Positions 50,124-60,253 of a stretch of DNA of 64,000 bases are shown one piece after another. Position numbers and translations under genes: made by a program. The stretch is from assembly GCA_019054805.1 (NCBI GenBank), contig JAHQIY010000003.1:7192001-7256000 (forward strand). The letters run 5' to 3'. Each line of letters starts with the position of its first letter. Within the stretch, counting starts at the first letter, position 1. Below the pieces are notes generated by a model. It searched no databases. It had not been told where the DNA came from and worked only from the letters and a program-made list of their open reading frames with translations. Source of the stretch: Brachionus manjavacas. Its lineage: Eukaryota; Rotifera; Eurotatoria; Ploima; Brachionidae.

Positions 50124-51755
50124 ATGAAAATAACCGGATCGAAGATATGGTCGTTAGTTGCCATATTACTTTGTTCAAGTTAGTTTAACTATTCATTAAT
50201 TAGATATTTTAATTGATTAAAAGTTAAATTTAGTCTTCGAAAATGTTTTATCAAATCCTCAAATTGAATATCTTGGTATGGATAAACGAAAATTTGCTGG
50301 CTCTGTATCTCAAAGCCTTATTATATCAGTTCGGCCTCATAAAAAAACTTTTTCCAAAATTTGGTCAACTGCACAAGTAAAACTCAAAATCAGTTGATCG
50401 AAAATTTTTTAATATTTTTTCTCAAAGCTGATTGTTAAATCGGAAAAGCCATGCAAAATTTATGAAGATTTCAATTTAACTTCATTGTCTAATTCAGAAA
50501 ACAAATTTCCGATGTAAATTAATATCTTAAATTAAAAAAGATAAAATTCTAATTTCTTTATTAGACTGAGCACAATTTTATCAAAATTAAAATCATTTCA
50601 AGAATCAAGTGAATACTCATGCCAATATGTTTTCTATTTGCCAATGTTCAAAAATTATTCAGCAAAAATAGAAATGGATGGCCCCTTAGAGGTTGAATAT
50701 TTGTTCACATGTAAAACTATTAACACTAGACTCATTTTTTTGAAAAATCAAATCTTGTTTTAGACATAGATATCAAATTGGTTACTTTTTGTTTGCTCGG
50801 TGTTCTTTTATTCTACACTTCGAGCAAACTTAGCCGGTAAGTTTTTTTGAATAAAATTAATTACATTTTTATTATCTTAATTTTTTTAAGAAATGAAGTA
50901 TTTCAATATTTTTCAGGGATGTCACTTGGAATAGTTGGCTCACTGATACTCCTGCTAATTATTATTATCAGATTTATTCCTAGAGTAAAATTTTTAAAAT
51001 TTAAAAAAAATTTAATTTAACTTGTTTTGCAAAGAAAAAAATTGCTACGATGGCCTTTTTGACAGGCTCTTCTTTTTTTTTATACCTTGTTAGATGGGTT
51101 TACTTCAATTTTAAAAATTTAACAGAATCTTTTCAATTGTACATATTGCTATATTTGTTTACTGCTGGGGTCATATCAGCTGCTTATTGTTATTATAGAG
51201 GACCAGTTACAAATGAGCGTGGAATTAATATAATAAACCTCATACTCAAATTCTTATCCATGATATTGATATATTTGGGAGCTTCGAACAATCAATTTTC
51301 AATATCGCTAATAATTTCATTTTTAATTGTGAATTTTGTTTATAAATGTAGATATTTTAAAAATTTTGCACTTATTAATCGGATCAAGTAAGTAAATCTT
51401 ATTTAAAAAAAAAATGAATCATTTTTTTTTTTAAGATTTAAATATTTTCCAGAAAAAAGACGACTTTTAACTCAAGATGAATTTATTAGACAAGGAGAAG
51501 AGTACACGATGAAGGCTTTGAATGAACTGAGAGATTTTTGTAGAAGTCCAGAATGTGATGCTTGGAAAACAATAAGAAAGATAAGTCAACCTGGCAAGTA
51601 AGTCTGGACAGTTTGATTAGGAACAATTGTATTTTATTTTAATTTTAAGGTTTTCTAACTTTATTGAAGACACAAGTTATCATTTAAGTGACGAAGAAAT
51701 AATTGAGTATGAAAACTATTCGATAAGCAACGATTTGATTGATGATGACGATTAA
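50124..51755 (+). CDS. NEMP-family nuclear envelope membrane protein (NEMP1/TMEM194), nine exons
   Basis: An inner nuclear membrane protein of the NEMP family, which stiffens the nuclear envelope and is needed for fertility in animals. Exons are 50124-50178, 50234-50376, 50428-50513, 50565-50710, 50764-50836, 50891-50984, 51035-51387, 51436-51597 and 51650-51755, all GT...AG and in phase, giving 405 residues (human NEMP1 is 444). A signal peptide is visible (MKITGSKIWSLVAILLCSS-like). A lumenal beta-rich domain with HKKTFSKIWSTAQ and paired Cys follows, then about five membrane segments. The C-terminal nucleoplasmic domain has RRLLTQDEFIRQGEEYTMKAL, split here as RRLLTQDEFIRQGEE and TMKALNELRDFCRSPECDAW, the most conserved block of the family. 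It ends in an acidic DDDD. The ATG is the first after an in-frame stop upstream. All eight introns are 48-55 bp. Confidence 0.93.
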
Positions 51756-52752
51756 AATTTATTTTTGAATTGGTATTTGTTTGTAATATCCTTTTTAATG
51801 ATCAAAATTAAAATCAAAAATTGTTAAAAAATAAAAATTTATTTTAAAAAAAAATTTACTTTATTTAAAATTTGTTTTAAATTTTATTGAAAAAGTTCTT
51901 AAAAATGGATAGATATTCAGGATTTAATTGACTAAACTGCTTGAAAGGAGACAAAATTATTTACCAAAAATTTGACTGCACAAATTTCAAAATCAGCATT
52001 AACAAAATTAAAATTATCTGATCAATTAACAATTATTAAAAAAAGGGGTTAAACTATTTATTTCAGAAACAAATTATTAAATTTTTTGACTAAAAAAAGA
52101 TAAAAAAATTCTGTAAAATTTTTAATTTTAAGCTAATTTGCTTAATACAGTAAGGTAAGTCTGCAATTTTCTGCATTTTGAACGCCATTAAAAAAGTTTT
52201 CTAATTAACTGTGCAATTACTTTGAAGAGTTTGAGCAGAGATATTTTAGAGAGCTAAATTATTCCCTATGATAAAAATTTTATGCTTGTTTTTCTAAATT
52301 GAAATAATCGAATTGAAAAAAATTTCATGCACAAAAATTCAACACAAATGGAATAAAATTAAAATCTTTAAAAAAATTTAAAAAAAGCTTAAAAATCATA
52401 TTTTTTTACTTAAAATAAATTTTTAAAATTAAGGATTTTATTCAAGGTAAAATATTTCTAACAATTTAATAACAAAGCATGTTACACCATCTTGCTTATT
52501 TTTTTTTTGAGAATTTTTTATCTTAAATTTAACTGTTGAATAAACTTCAGAACTGTTTCTAAATAAAAAAAAAATTCTTTTCCGAAATTTATTAGAAAAA
52601 AATTTACCACATCACTAAAAAAGATGTTCAAAACTTTGTGAAAAATAATATGTTTGTCAAGTTCTCGGTCGATTCAAGACTATCGACTATGGAAAGCTTT
52701 TTCGTTTGCTAGATAGCTAAATGAAAAACCTTCGAAAGAAAAGGAAAAAATA
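51756..52752. other. Intergenic DNA after NEMP
   Basis: A/T-rich with no supported gene. AATAAA-like signals near 51827 could end the NEMP transcript. Confidence 0.45.
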
Positions 52753-53100
52753 CAGTATGTTGCAAAAGTTTAGAAATTTTTTTTACAAATCAATAGTTTT
52801 TTCGTATATAATAGGCAGCTCTTTTTGTTTAATTTTTATTAGTCATCATTCAAAAAAAATAAAACCAAATAAAAAAAATTAAGTGAAAAAAATTCCAAAA
52901 AAATACAAAAAGAAAAAATGGATACAATAAATTAAAGAAAAAAAAAGGTTCAAAAGTTAAGAAATTTTTACTTTTTAATATTTGAAATGACCGTATATTT
53001 GAAATTTATTTTTTTTATTTTGCACTCAATTTTTCATCAAATTTAATAAATAAACAATTTTAAATAAAAAGAATAATTTCTAAATTTTTGCAACATACTG
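52753..53100. mobile_element. Tc1/mariner-like MITE
   Basis: A 348 bp non-coding element whose ends mirror each other: left CAGTATGTTGCAAAAGTTTA, right (reverse complement) CAGTATGTTGCAAAAATTTA, continuing GAAATT on both sides. CAGT...TGCAAAAGT ends are typical of Tc1/mariner. The left flank is TA as expected; the right flank is TT, so the TA duplication is lost or mutated. A second A/G-rich copy of the subterminal motif (TTCAAAAGTTAAGAAATTTT) lies inside near 52950. Confidence 0.65.
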
Positions 53101-53185
53101 TTTAATTTAGATAGAATTGTCATTAAGATGCGGTAAAGGTTAGGATTTCCAACAATTTAAATAAGGAAGTCGGAAAGATTTTTTA

Positions 53186-53640
53186 CAGTAGTAGTAGTAG
53201 TGATAATTAATGCTATTCTGGCAGAGCCAGTGAGTGTGTTTTCAAGTTAAATGAAAAATTAAAAAAAAAAGTAAAGTCGCTGAATGAGCAGTGATCAAAA
53301 CGTGCTTTAAAACTATGGCGCATTCACAAGATTTTCTGGTAGTGCATTCCATAAATTTGCGACTCTTAAATAAAATTGCTAAACTACGATTGTTAAATAA
53401 AAAGTTTACTTTTTGTTGCTGTGTATTTATTTATTTGTGGTACTTAAACCAATTTCCTCTAATGTTTCTTACAGTTTCAAATCTATTACTTTTGTCAAAT
53501 TCATTCATATTATGTAAAAGTTTGTTAATTTGGTTCTATTGTTCACTTTGTCTCCTCTCAGTAAGCGTTGACAAAAGACAAATTTCGGATAGTAGAAATT
53601 AGTTTTGAAGCACGATGTTGCACTTCACGATCAATTCTCT
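53186..53640 (-). mobile_element. Non-LTR retrotransposon 3' end (LINE C), decayed
   Basis: On the minus strand the order fits the end of a CR1-like reverse transcriptase. EVQHRASKLISTIRNLSF comes first, then a Glu/Arg-rich stretch containing LRGDKVNNRTKL. RVANLWNALPENLVNA follows with several frameshifts and stops between. The 3' end carries CTACTACTACT (53190-53200 on the plus strand reads AGTAGTAGTAG), like LINE A. It is a decayed, 5'-truncated copy. Confidence 0.65.
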
Positions 53641-53765
53641 TTTAAAAAAACGGGCACCAAATAGGGGCCGCAAATTTCAAAAGCGGTTCAAAATTTCATT
53701 TTTCAAAATTTCAATGGTTCAATTTCTACCGAATTCACTAGTGATATAAAATTTAATGTTTTGTG

Positions 53766-53860
53766 CAGAGTTGCTTAAAGTCCGAAATTAAAGTCAAAGT
53801 CATTAAAATTAAAGGGTTTGAATTTTTTTTGTTTCGGACTTGGACTTTAATTCTAATGAG
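53766..53860. mobile_element. Palindromic MITE-like element, second copy
   Basis: CAGAGTTGCTTAAAGTCCGA on the left mirrors TCGGACTTGGACTTTAAT on the right imperfectly. The left end matches CAGAGTTGTTTAAAAGTC of the element at 49764-49890. The copy is more diverged. Confidence 0.45.
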
Positions 53861-54472
53861 GATTGCAGTGTCTTTAATTTTTTTTACATTTTTTCTCAAA
53901 TAAAGGATATGGGACAATTTGGATAGAATTTCCTAATGAAAAGTTTGAGTATTTCCTTATAGATCTTGATCAGGTGATTCAGAATATATAATAATTTAAT
54001 TGGCATTTTTGTTCATAAAATTTGATAATAATACCTTTAATGTTCAAATAAACCTAAATTTTCATTTTAAGACTCTAGGGGCCTTCCATATCATTGATCA
54101 AAATAAGAACTTTTGTTCATGTATTGCTTAATGAAATAAAAATTTTAAAAAATCAGATTCTTTAAAAATTCCTTTCTATCAGGAAAAAATAATCGACTGT
54201 GAATTTTTTTTGTTTTCAATAAAAGATTAAAAAATATTTTATCGCGTATAATATATTAAAAGACAAAATAATATTTTCTAGAACTAAAATACTGATGTTT
54301 TTTTAGATATACTAAGCGAAATAAATACTAAATGAATTTTATACTTTTCATATTTAAAACTATTTTTTTCTCTTATTAAGAATTTAAGCTAATAATTTAA
54401 AAAATTGTTGACATTAAAATTATTTTATTAAGGATCGAAAAAAAAAAATAAAAAAAGATAAAAGAAAATTAA
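53861..54472. other. A/T-rich intergenic DNA
   Basis: Nothing recognisable seen. Confidence 0.4.
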
Positions 54473-54658
54473 TTAATTAATTATCAAATGTGTTTCAGAT
54501 AGTTGATCGTGGAAATGAAGTCCGTTAGTTTCGACTTCTTCACCGACTAATTTTATTGTGGCAGTGCATTTTTGTTGATTCCGTAGAATTTTTCCACCAG
54601 TATAATTGGTTTTCAAAGATAACCACTGGGTGGGATTTTTTCTTACCTTCGATTTCAA
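54473..54658 (-). pseudogene. FLYWCH-like finger fragment, probably from a MULE transposon
   Basis: A 61-codon frame with W...NYTGGKILRNQQKCTATIKL...LHFHD spacing, resembling the KC-A-------H-H half of a FLYWCH finger. Such fingers form the N-terminus of MULE transposases, and MULE debris occurs elsewhere in the window. No further transposase sequence follows, so it is a fragment. A small host gene with a FLYWCH domain is less likely. Confidence 0.4.
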
Positions 54659-54939
54659 AATTACTTTGGATTAAAGTTGGTTAGGACATTTTCAAATTTT
54701 GTTTTGTTTTGAGTTTTTTAGATAATTTTAAAATAATTTAAGTTAATTGAAGAGCACCAAAGATTGGTTTATATATATACAAGAAGTCATCTAATTATAT
54801 TAATTAGCCTTTAATTATAAAATTCAAAATGATAAATCAATTATATTTATTTTTTAGTCAAGTTCTATTTAATTTAATTGTATATAATGTGCAAAAATTT
54901 GATTTTCGGCATTTATTGTTTTTTATAGATAAAATTTTC

Positions 54940-55140
54940 AACTTCTTATAGTATTATTTTCTCGTAGTATTATTTACTTGTAGTATTAAAGTCGTTAAGT
55001 ATTAAATTCAAAAATAAGGATTTAGATTTAATTTTAAAATAAGCATTTAGTATTAATTTCTTATTTAAGAATTTAGTACTAAAATCATTAGTACTAAATT
55101 CATAATATTAAATTCATTTAGTACTAGATTACAGTCAATC
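54940..55140. repeat. Degenerate short repeats (TAGTATTAAATTC-like)
   Basis: Words such as TAGTATTA, TAGTACTAAA and TATTAAATTC recur about ten times in 200 bases without strict periodicity. This may be an eroded satellite or simple A/T repetition. Confidence 0.35.
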
Positions 55141-55377
55141 AATTATTTTTTGTTAATACAATTAAATTAAATAATGTCAAATATGATTGAGTTAGTAACT
55201 ATTTTATTTCTTTGATAGCTAATTTGATCAAATTGAAACAAATATATATCTAAAAAAACTTTTTTTTTCAATAATTAATTATAGACCATCTAAAACTGAT
55301 TCCGACAAGATGAGTTTATTCCTTAGTGTTATACATAAAAGAAATTATTAAGCTAGACAATATTCACTATTCAAAAA

Positions 55378-55770
55378 TGTCTTTTATCGAAGAAATCCCA
55401 AACAACTTAAGCCAAGATGAGTCCATTGAACCAGAACAAGTGTAAAAAAACTAGGGGAAAGGGAAAAGTTAACCTCCCTTTCTGTAGTTTTCGTAACTTA
55501 GAATCAGCTCAAGGACATCTAGCAATGAGTTTTGCTGATAACGATTGGACCTTTAAACGGGTCACAGAGAATTTGCCTTGCGATGTTATTGTAATGAAAC
55601 TCAAAATGTAAATGATTTGGGTATCAGCGTATATGAAGAATTAGATTCCGCCTGTACAAGAGCCAATATCAAAAAAAATTCGTCTTGAAGAGACCCTAAT
55701 CGTTACTCCACAGCCTGAAGTTAAAAAAAACCGCGGTAGACCAGTTGGATCAAACAAACAAAAAAAAAGT
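55378..55770 (+). pseudogene. Frameshifted small protein with an AT-hook-like end, possible MULE relic
   Basis: ATG at 55378 begins MSFIEEIPNNLSQDESIEPEQ, then a frame change is needed to continue KKTRGKGKVNLPFCSF and ESAQGHLAMSFADNDWTFK. After more breaks it ends with KKNRGRPVGSNKQKK, an AT-hook-like GRP motif. The middle resembles the N-terminal region of MULE transposases (an SxxSA...DW-FKR pattern before a finger), and GRP tails are common at their C-termini. The core is missing. The broken frames argue against a working gene. Confidence 0.4.
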
Positions 55771-56258
55771 AAAATGAATATTATTTTGTCTATGTTTAAT
55801 TATTTTTATGCTAATTTGATATAAATTGTATTACTTTTTTTATTTATGTACCTTTTTTTTATAATAGAAATAAAAAAATACATTTGTTCCTTAGTTCAGT
55901 AATTTTGGTTTTTATTTCAATATTAATAACATAATTAATAATTACATTTTTTTAGAATTTCGATAATCTTGAATTTATGTAACTGTCGATTATCACTAAT
56001 AATACCTGAAAGTTTTAAGGTTTTTAATTTTTTGTATTAAATTATTGAAAAAAAATGTGTTATCAAAACTTAAAAAAAAAACTAAAAATTTAAATATAAA
56101 TCAAACAATTTATTGCAAAAATTTTAATTGATTAAAATAAGATGTAAATTAATTGAATATACAATTTATTTCGAAATTTTAAAATTTGGTAGAAAACCGG
56201 ATATCTTACCGAAACCAATTCTTAACAAAAAAGAATATTATTTGTAAAACAAATTAGC
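55771..56258. other. A/T-rich intergenic DNA
   Basis: Nothing recognisable. It forms the 3' flank of the UDG gene on the minus strand. Confidence 0.4.
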
Positions 56259-57627
56259 TCAAACTAAATTCCAATCAACTGGTTCTTTTCCAATTGATTT
56301 CAAATATGAATTTGCTTGCGAAAAGCATCTACATCCGTAAAAACGCGTAACTGAAAATGGTGACGGATGCGCGCTTTTCAAAACTTTATGCTTTTTTTTA
56401 TCAATTAAACCTTCTTTCTTTTGTGCAAAATTTCCCCATAAAATGAAAACGCATCCTTCATTTTTTTCTGAAATTAATGTTATAATTTTATCGGTAAAAA
56501 TGTCCCATCCAAATTTCGAGTGTGAGCCGGCTTTGTGAGCCCTTAGCAAACAAATTATTACACAACCAAAAAATTCTCGCTTAAAACTTACTCTACAGTC
56601 AAAAACGCATTTAGCAAAAAAACACCTCTCTCTGCCCATTTTTGCAAGCATCCACCATTTTTTTCATCTCGTTTAAAACCTGGTAAATCATTTTTTAGTT
56701 CAGTGAATATGTTTCTCAACGATGGCGGCAATCTCTTACCAACAGGCACACTGAAAGACAACCCATGAGCCTGGCCATCGTCATGATATGGATCTTGACC
56801 GATAATAACTATTTTAATCTAATTTAAAATAAATTCAAATTCAAAATATAAAAAATAAAAATGAAAAATACATTTTTCAGCTTGGTAGTGTTTAAAGCAT
56901 TAAATACAAGTTCTTTAGGGGGCCTATTGATTCCCTTTTCATAGCCTGGTTTTATTTTATTATTTATCTCAATGAAATAGGGTTTTTTGAACTCGTCTTT
57001 AAGAATTTGCTTCCATTCGGGATCATTTAGATAATTTTCGACCTTAAACTCGCCACTTGCTTCTGCCTCCAATACCTCTATTTTTGGTTCACTTTGAACG
57101 GGTGAAGATTTTGTTTCCAGTTGTTTAAAGCAAAGTTTTCCTTGTTTGAGTTTAGTTTGTTTTTGCATTGGTGACTGGACTAATTCTTGTACGGACTGGA
57201 CTAATATAGAGTTTTGATTCTTTGGCGTATCATTTTTAATTTCAATGTTTTCTTTGTCTTTTTGAGCTGAATTTTTGGACTCAATTAAGTCGATGTTTTT
57301 CTTAGGTGAGTTTTTTTGTTGATTTTCTTGGATTTCTTTATTAATTGAATATTTTTCTGTTGATTCTTTTATAGGACTGATAATTTTTGTATCCGAGTCC
57401 AAGGATTTTTTTTTCTTTTCATTTTCAAATTTAAAAAAAAGGTCGTCTTCGTTATCTTCTTCTATTTTACGTTTTATTTGATTGCTTTTGGATGGAGTTT
57501 CGATTTTAGTCATGTTGTAATATTTGAAAAAAAATTTTTTGCATTCACTTGAAAATGGTTTTGAAAAATGGCCAAGAATTGAGACATAATTAGAATGCTT
57601 TTTTAAATATAATTTTAAGAAAAGCAT
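56259..57627 (-). CDS. UNG: Uracil-DNA glycosylase, long-N-terminus paralogue
   Basis: A family-1 uracil-DNA glycosylase, which cuts uracil from DNA to start base-excision repair. Minus-strand exons are 57627-56872, 56818-56592 and 56541-56259 (GT...AG, in phase), 421 residues against about 304-313 in human. The catalytic motif GQDPYH (259-264, water-activating Asp261) is followed by [10 protein letters not shown], then FLLNAFLTV with the uracil-binding Asn, and HPSPFS with the catalytic His. The first 190 residues are a disordered Lys/Glu/Asn/Ser-rich extension, which accounts for the extra length. The first ATG gives a basic, hydrophobic start ([18 protein letters not shown]) that could target mitochondria. 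The ATG at 57513 (codon 39, [10 protein letters not shown]) would give a form without it, much as the two human UNG isoforms differ. It lies head-to-tail with the paralogue at 58670-59692. Confidence 0.92.
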
Positions 57628-58391
57628 CGCGTTTTTTGTAAAATTGTGCTAGTTAAAATCATTTTTTTCAAAATTAAAATATTTGAACAAAATTTTTTTT
57701 TATCTTTGCAGTTATGAATGAAATGTCAAGTAATCAATTTTGGCTATTGCTTTTATTTTTTTCCTTGATCTTAAATATTCGTTTTATTTTATCTTAAAAA
57801 ACTCTCCATTAGATTGAACTAGTTTTATTTTTTACTCAAATGATTTTTTTATCTTTAAATAAAATGTTTAGCTGTTTTTTTATTTTTCAAAAGTAGATTA
57901 TTTTTTTTTAATTATTAGCAAAACGGATATAAGATATTTTTATTTTTTCCAGTTCTTATTAGCATAAAAGCAGAAAGTTCAATTTGATATTGGGATCAAA
58001 AATTCTCTCTTTTAATAAATTTTTACGACTTGAAATGAAATTATCAACATATTAAAATATCACTTATTTAAAAAAATTTTAACTAAAAAGTAAATTTATC
58101 ATTTTATCATAGGTGACTATTATACTTAACTTTTTTTTACTGTTAAAATTGATCAAATAAGCTTTATTTAAGGCGACTGGATTTGTTTTAAATATCAAAA
58201 TATAAATTGTATTTTCTGAGTAAAATTTTTGAAATTAGTTAAATTTATATAATAAAATTCAAATTTAAAATACTGTTTTAAATTTGAATTTCGAAATCCT
58301 TCTATTAAAAAACTTTCTTATATTAGATTTTTAATTAATAATAAGTTAACTCTATTTATTTTTATTATTTTTAGTTATTTAAAGTTTTTAA
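57628..58391. other. Spacer between the two UDG genes
   Basis: A/T-rich DNA with no supported gene. It should contain the promoter of the downstream UDG (minus strand). Confidence 0.45.
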
Positions 58392-58505
58392 AACTTGCTG
58401 CGTTAGACTTGGATGCATTATATATATTCTTGAATTGGTTAACTGTTGAAGCTTCTATGATTTCGGATGGCAAGCCGTTCATTAGTTTAACTCAAGTTGT
58501 TTAGT
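58392..58505 (-). mobile_element. Non-LTR retrotransposon fragment (LINE D)
   Basis: Minus-strand translation reads VKLMNGLPSEIIEASTVNQF then KNIYNA, the WN-LP--V--A-SVN-FKN signature at the end of LINE reverse transcriptases. Only about 38 codons are recognisable. It lies between the tandem UDG genes. Confidence 0.55.
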
Positions 58506-58669
58506 TCAAGTAATTAAAAAAAAAATTAATTTTTTTTAAAGTTTATTAAATGACGAAAGAAACAAAATATTGCGAAAAATTAAAAAAATTTACTAATTCT
58601 AAACAAAAAGGAATAATTTGTATAAAAATTCAAATGAAATTTTATTAATTTGTCATGTATCCTAAGTCT

Positions 58670-59692
58670 CTATTTTAGCGACCAATTTATGGATTTTTTT
58701 CCATTTAAAACAAGATAATCGTTTGTTTGAGAAAAGCATTTTGAGTTTAAAAATTTGGTAAATGTCAACGGTGAGGGATGTGGAGTTTTGATAATCTTAT
58801 GTTTGCTTGCATCAATTAATTTTTCTTTTTTATGGGCAAAATTTCCCCATAAGATGAAAACGCATCCTTCTGTCTTTTCCGATATCAAACTTATTATCCT
58901 ATTAGTAAACAAACCCCAACCTATCTTGGAATGTGATCCCGGTTTGTGAGCCCTAGAAATAAATATTTAGCATTAAATTATTTGAAAAGGTTGTTAAAAA
59001 GACAATATTTTAACTAATTATAAATAAAAAAAACAAAAAAACATAAAATTTTCAATTAAAATTTTTTTGTTTAATTAGAATTTGAAATTTTAACAGCCCT
59101 CTTTTTTTATTGATTTTATTAATTACTCAACAGTTAAAAATGCATTAAGCAAAAGAACACCTTCTTGGGTCCATTTATCCAAGCATCCTCCATTGGATTC
59201 ATCTCGTTCAAAATCTGCGATGTCATTTTTTAGCTCCGTAAAAATATTTTGCAAAGTTCTTGGTAATTTTAACTCCTTGGGAACACTGAAAGATAAGCCA
59301 GTCGCCTTGAAAAAGCTTATTAATCAATTTTAAAAGTAAAAAAGGTGAGGAAAAATAGTCACCTGGCCATCGTCATGATAAGGATCTTGACCTAATATTA
59401 CACACCTGACTTCGCTTAATTTTGTTAAATTTAATGCTCTAAAAACTAGGTCTTTTGGTGGCCGAATTATATCTTTGGCATATCCCTCATCTAATATGCC
59501 ATTTATGTTTTTAAAATAGTCTTTCTCAAATTCTTCTTTCAACAAATCCTCCCACTCAGGATCATTTAAATACTCTTCTATTTTAAAATTTGTTTTAATC
59601 GGCTCTATTTGTCTTTTTTGTTTTTTAGTAACAACTATTTTAGGAACTTCAAGGTTCAAATCGAGCAATTTTTTTCTCTTTCTTAATTCCAT
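58670..59692 (-). CDS. UNG: Uracil-DNA glycosylase, short paralogue
   Basis: A second family-1 uracil-DNA glycosylase, 263 residues. Minus-strand exons are 59692-59363, 59305-59127 and 58952-58670, GT...AG and in phase. Catalytic features are intact: GQDPYH (101-106, Asp103), LLLNAFLTV and HPSPLTF. The usual GQAHG that follows GQDPYH is GQATG here; the residue is conserved but not the main catalytic one. The N-terminus is short and basic (MELRKRKKLLDLNL), without the long extension of its neighbour and without a clear mitochondrial presequence. The second intron is at the same place and phase as in the neighbour (LTV/EAHK). The first is 18 codons further on, inside the sequence after [10 protein letters not shown] rather than before IKIVIIGQ. 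The pair clearly arose by tandem duplication. Confidence 0.9.
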
Positions 59693-60253
59693 TTTTTTTT
59701 CAAATTAAAATATATTTCATAAAGTAACAAAACAAAATCACGGAATCAAAAATGTGACTGGGTACAAATTTCGGGCATAAATTGCTTAAATGTTAAGATT
59801 AAATGGAAATTTTTGAATTTTAATTTTTTCATATTTTTATTATTAGATCAGACTTTAGATTTACGTTTTATGGTTTAGTGTTCATAGAATTTTTCAGCAT
59901 AATTTTTAGACAGAGCGTTGGAAGTAAGCATTGAGTATCATGGATGTAGGTTTTTAATCAAGCCGCGTTGTTTGTGATGCAATTGATGATAAAGTTTAAA
60001 ATCTAGTATTATTTTGAAAGAAAAGCATGCAAAAGCATATGAATCGGTTTTTTAATGTTTATATATACTTGCACTAGTTCGAATGAATGCAAAAGATTGA
60101 ATGCTAAAATAAAATAAAGCGTACATTACATGGTGATAAAAGCAACTAATTTGCTTTGAAAAATTGGAATTTGACTTTAATTTAAATTTCCAAGCTACAT
60201 TCTGCTCTACTATACCCTTTTTGTTTAGATAATTAAATTCTCTCATTGGGATT
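59693..60253. other. Intergenic DNA between UDG and citrate synthase, divergent
   Basis: About 560 bp separates the starts of two divergent genes and probably holds both promoters. I see no clear core-promoter motif and no gene; the 64-codon antisense frame at 60052-60246 is not supported. Confidence 0.5.
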
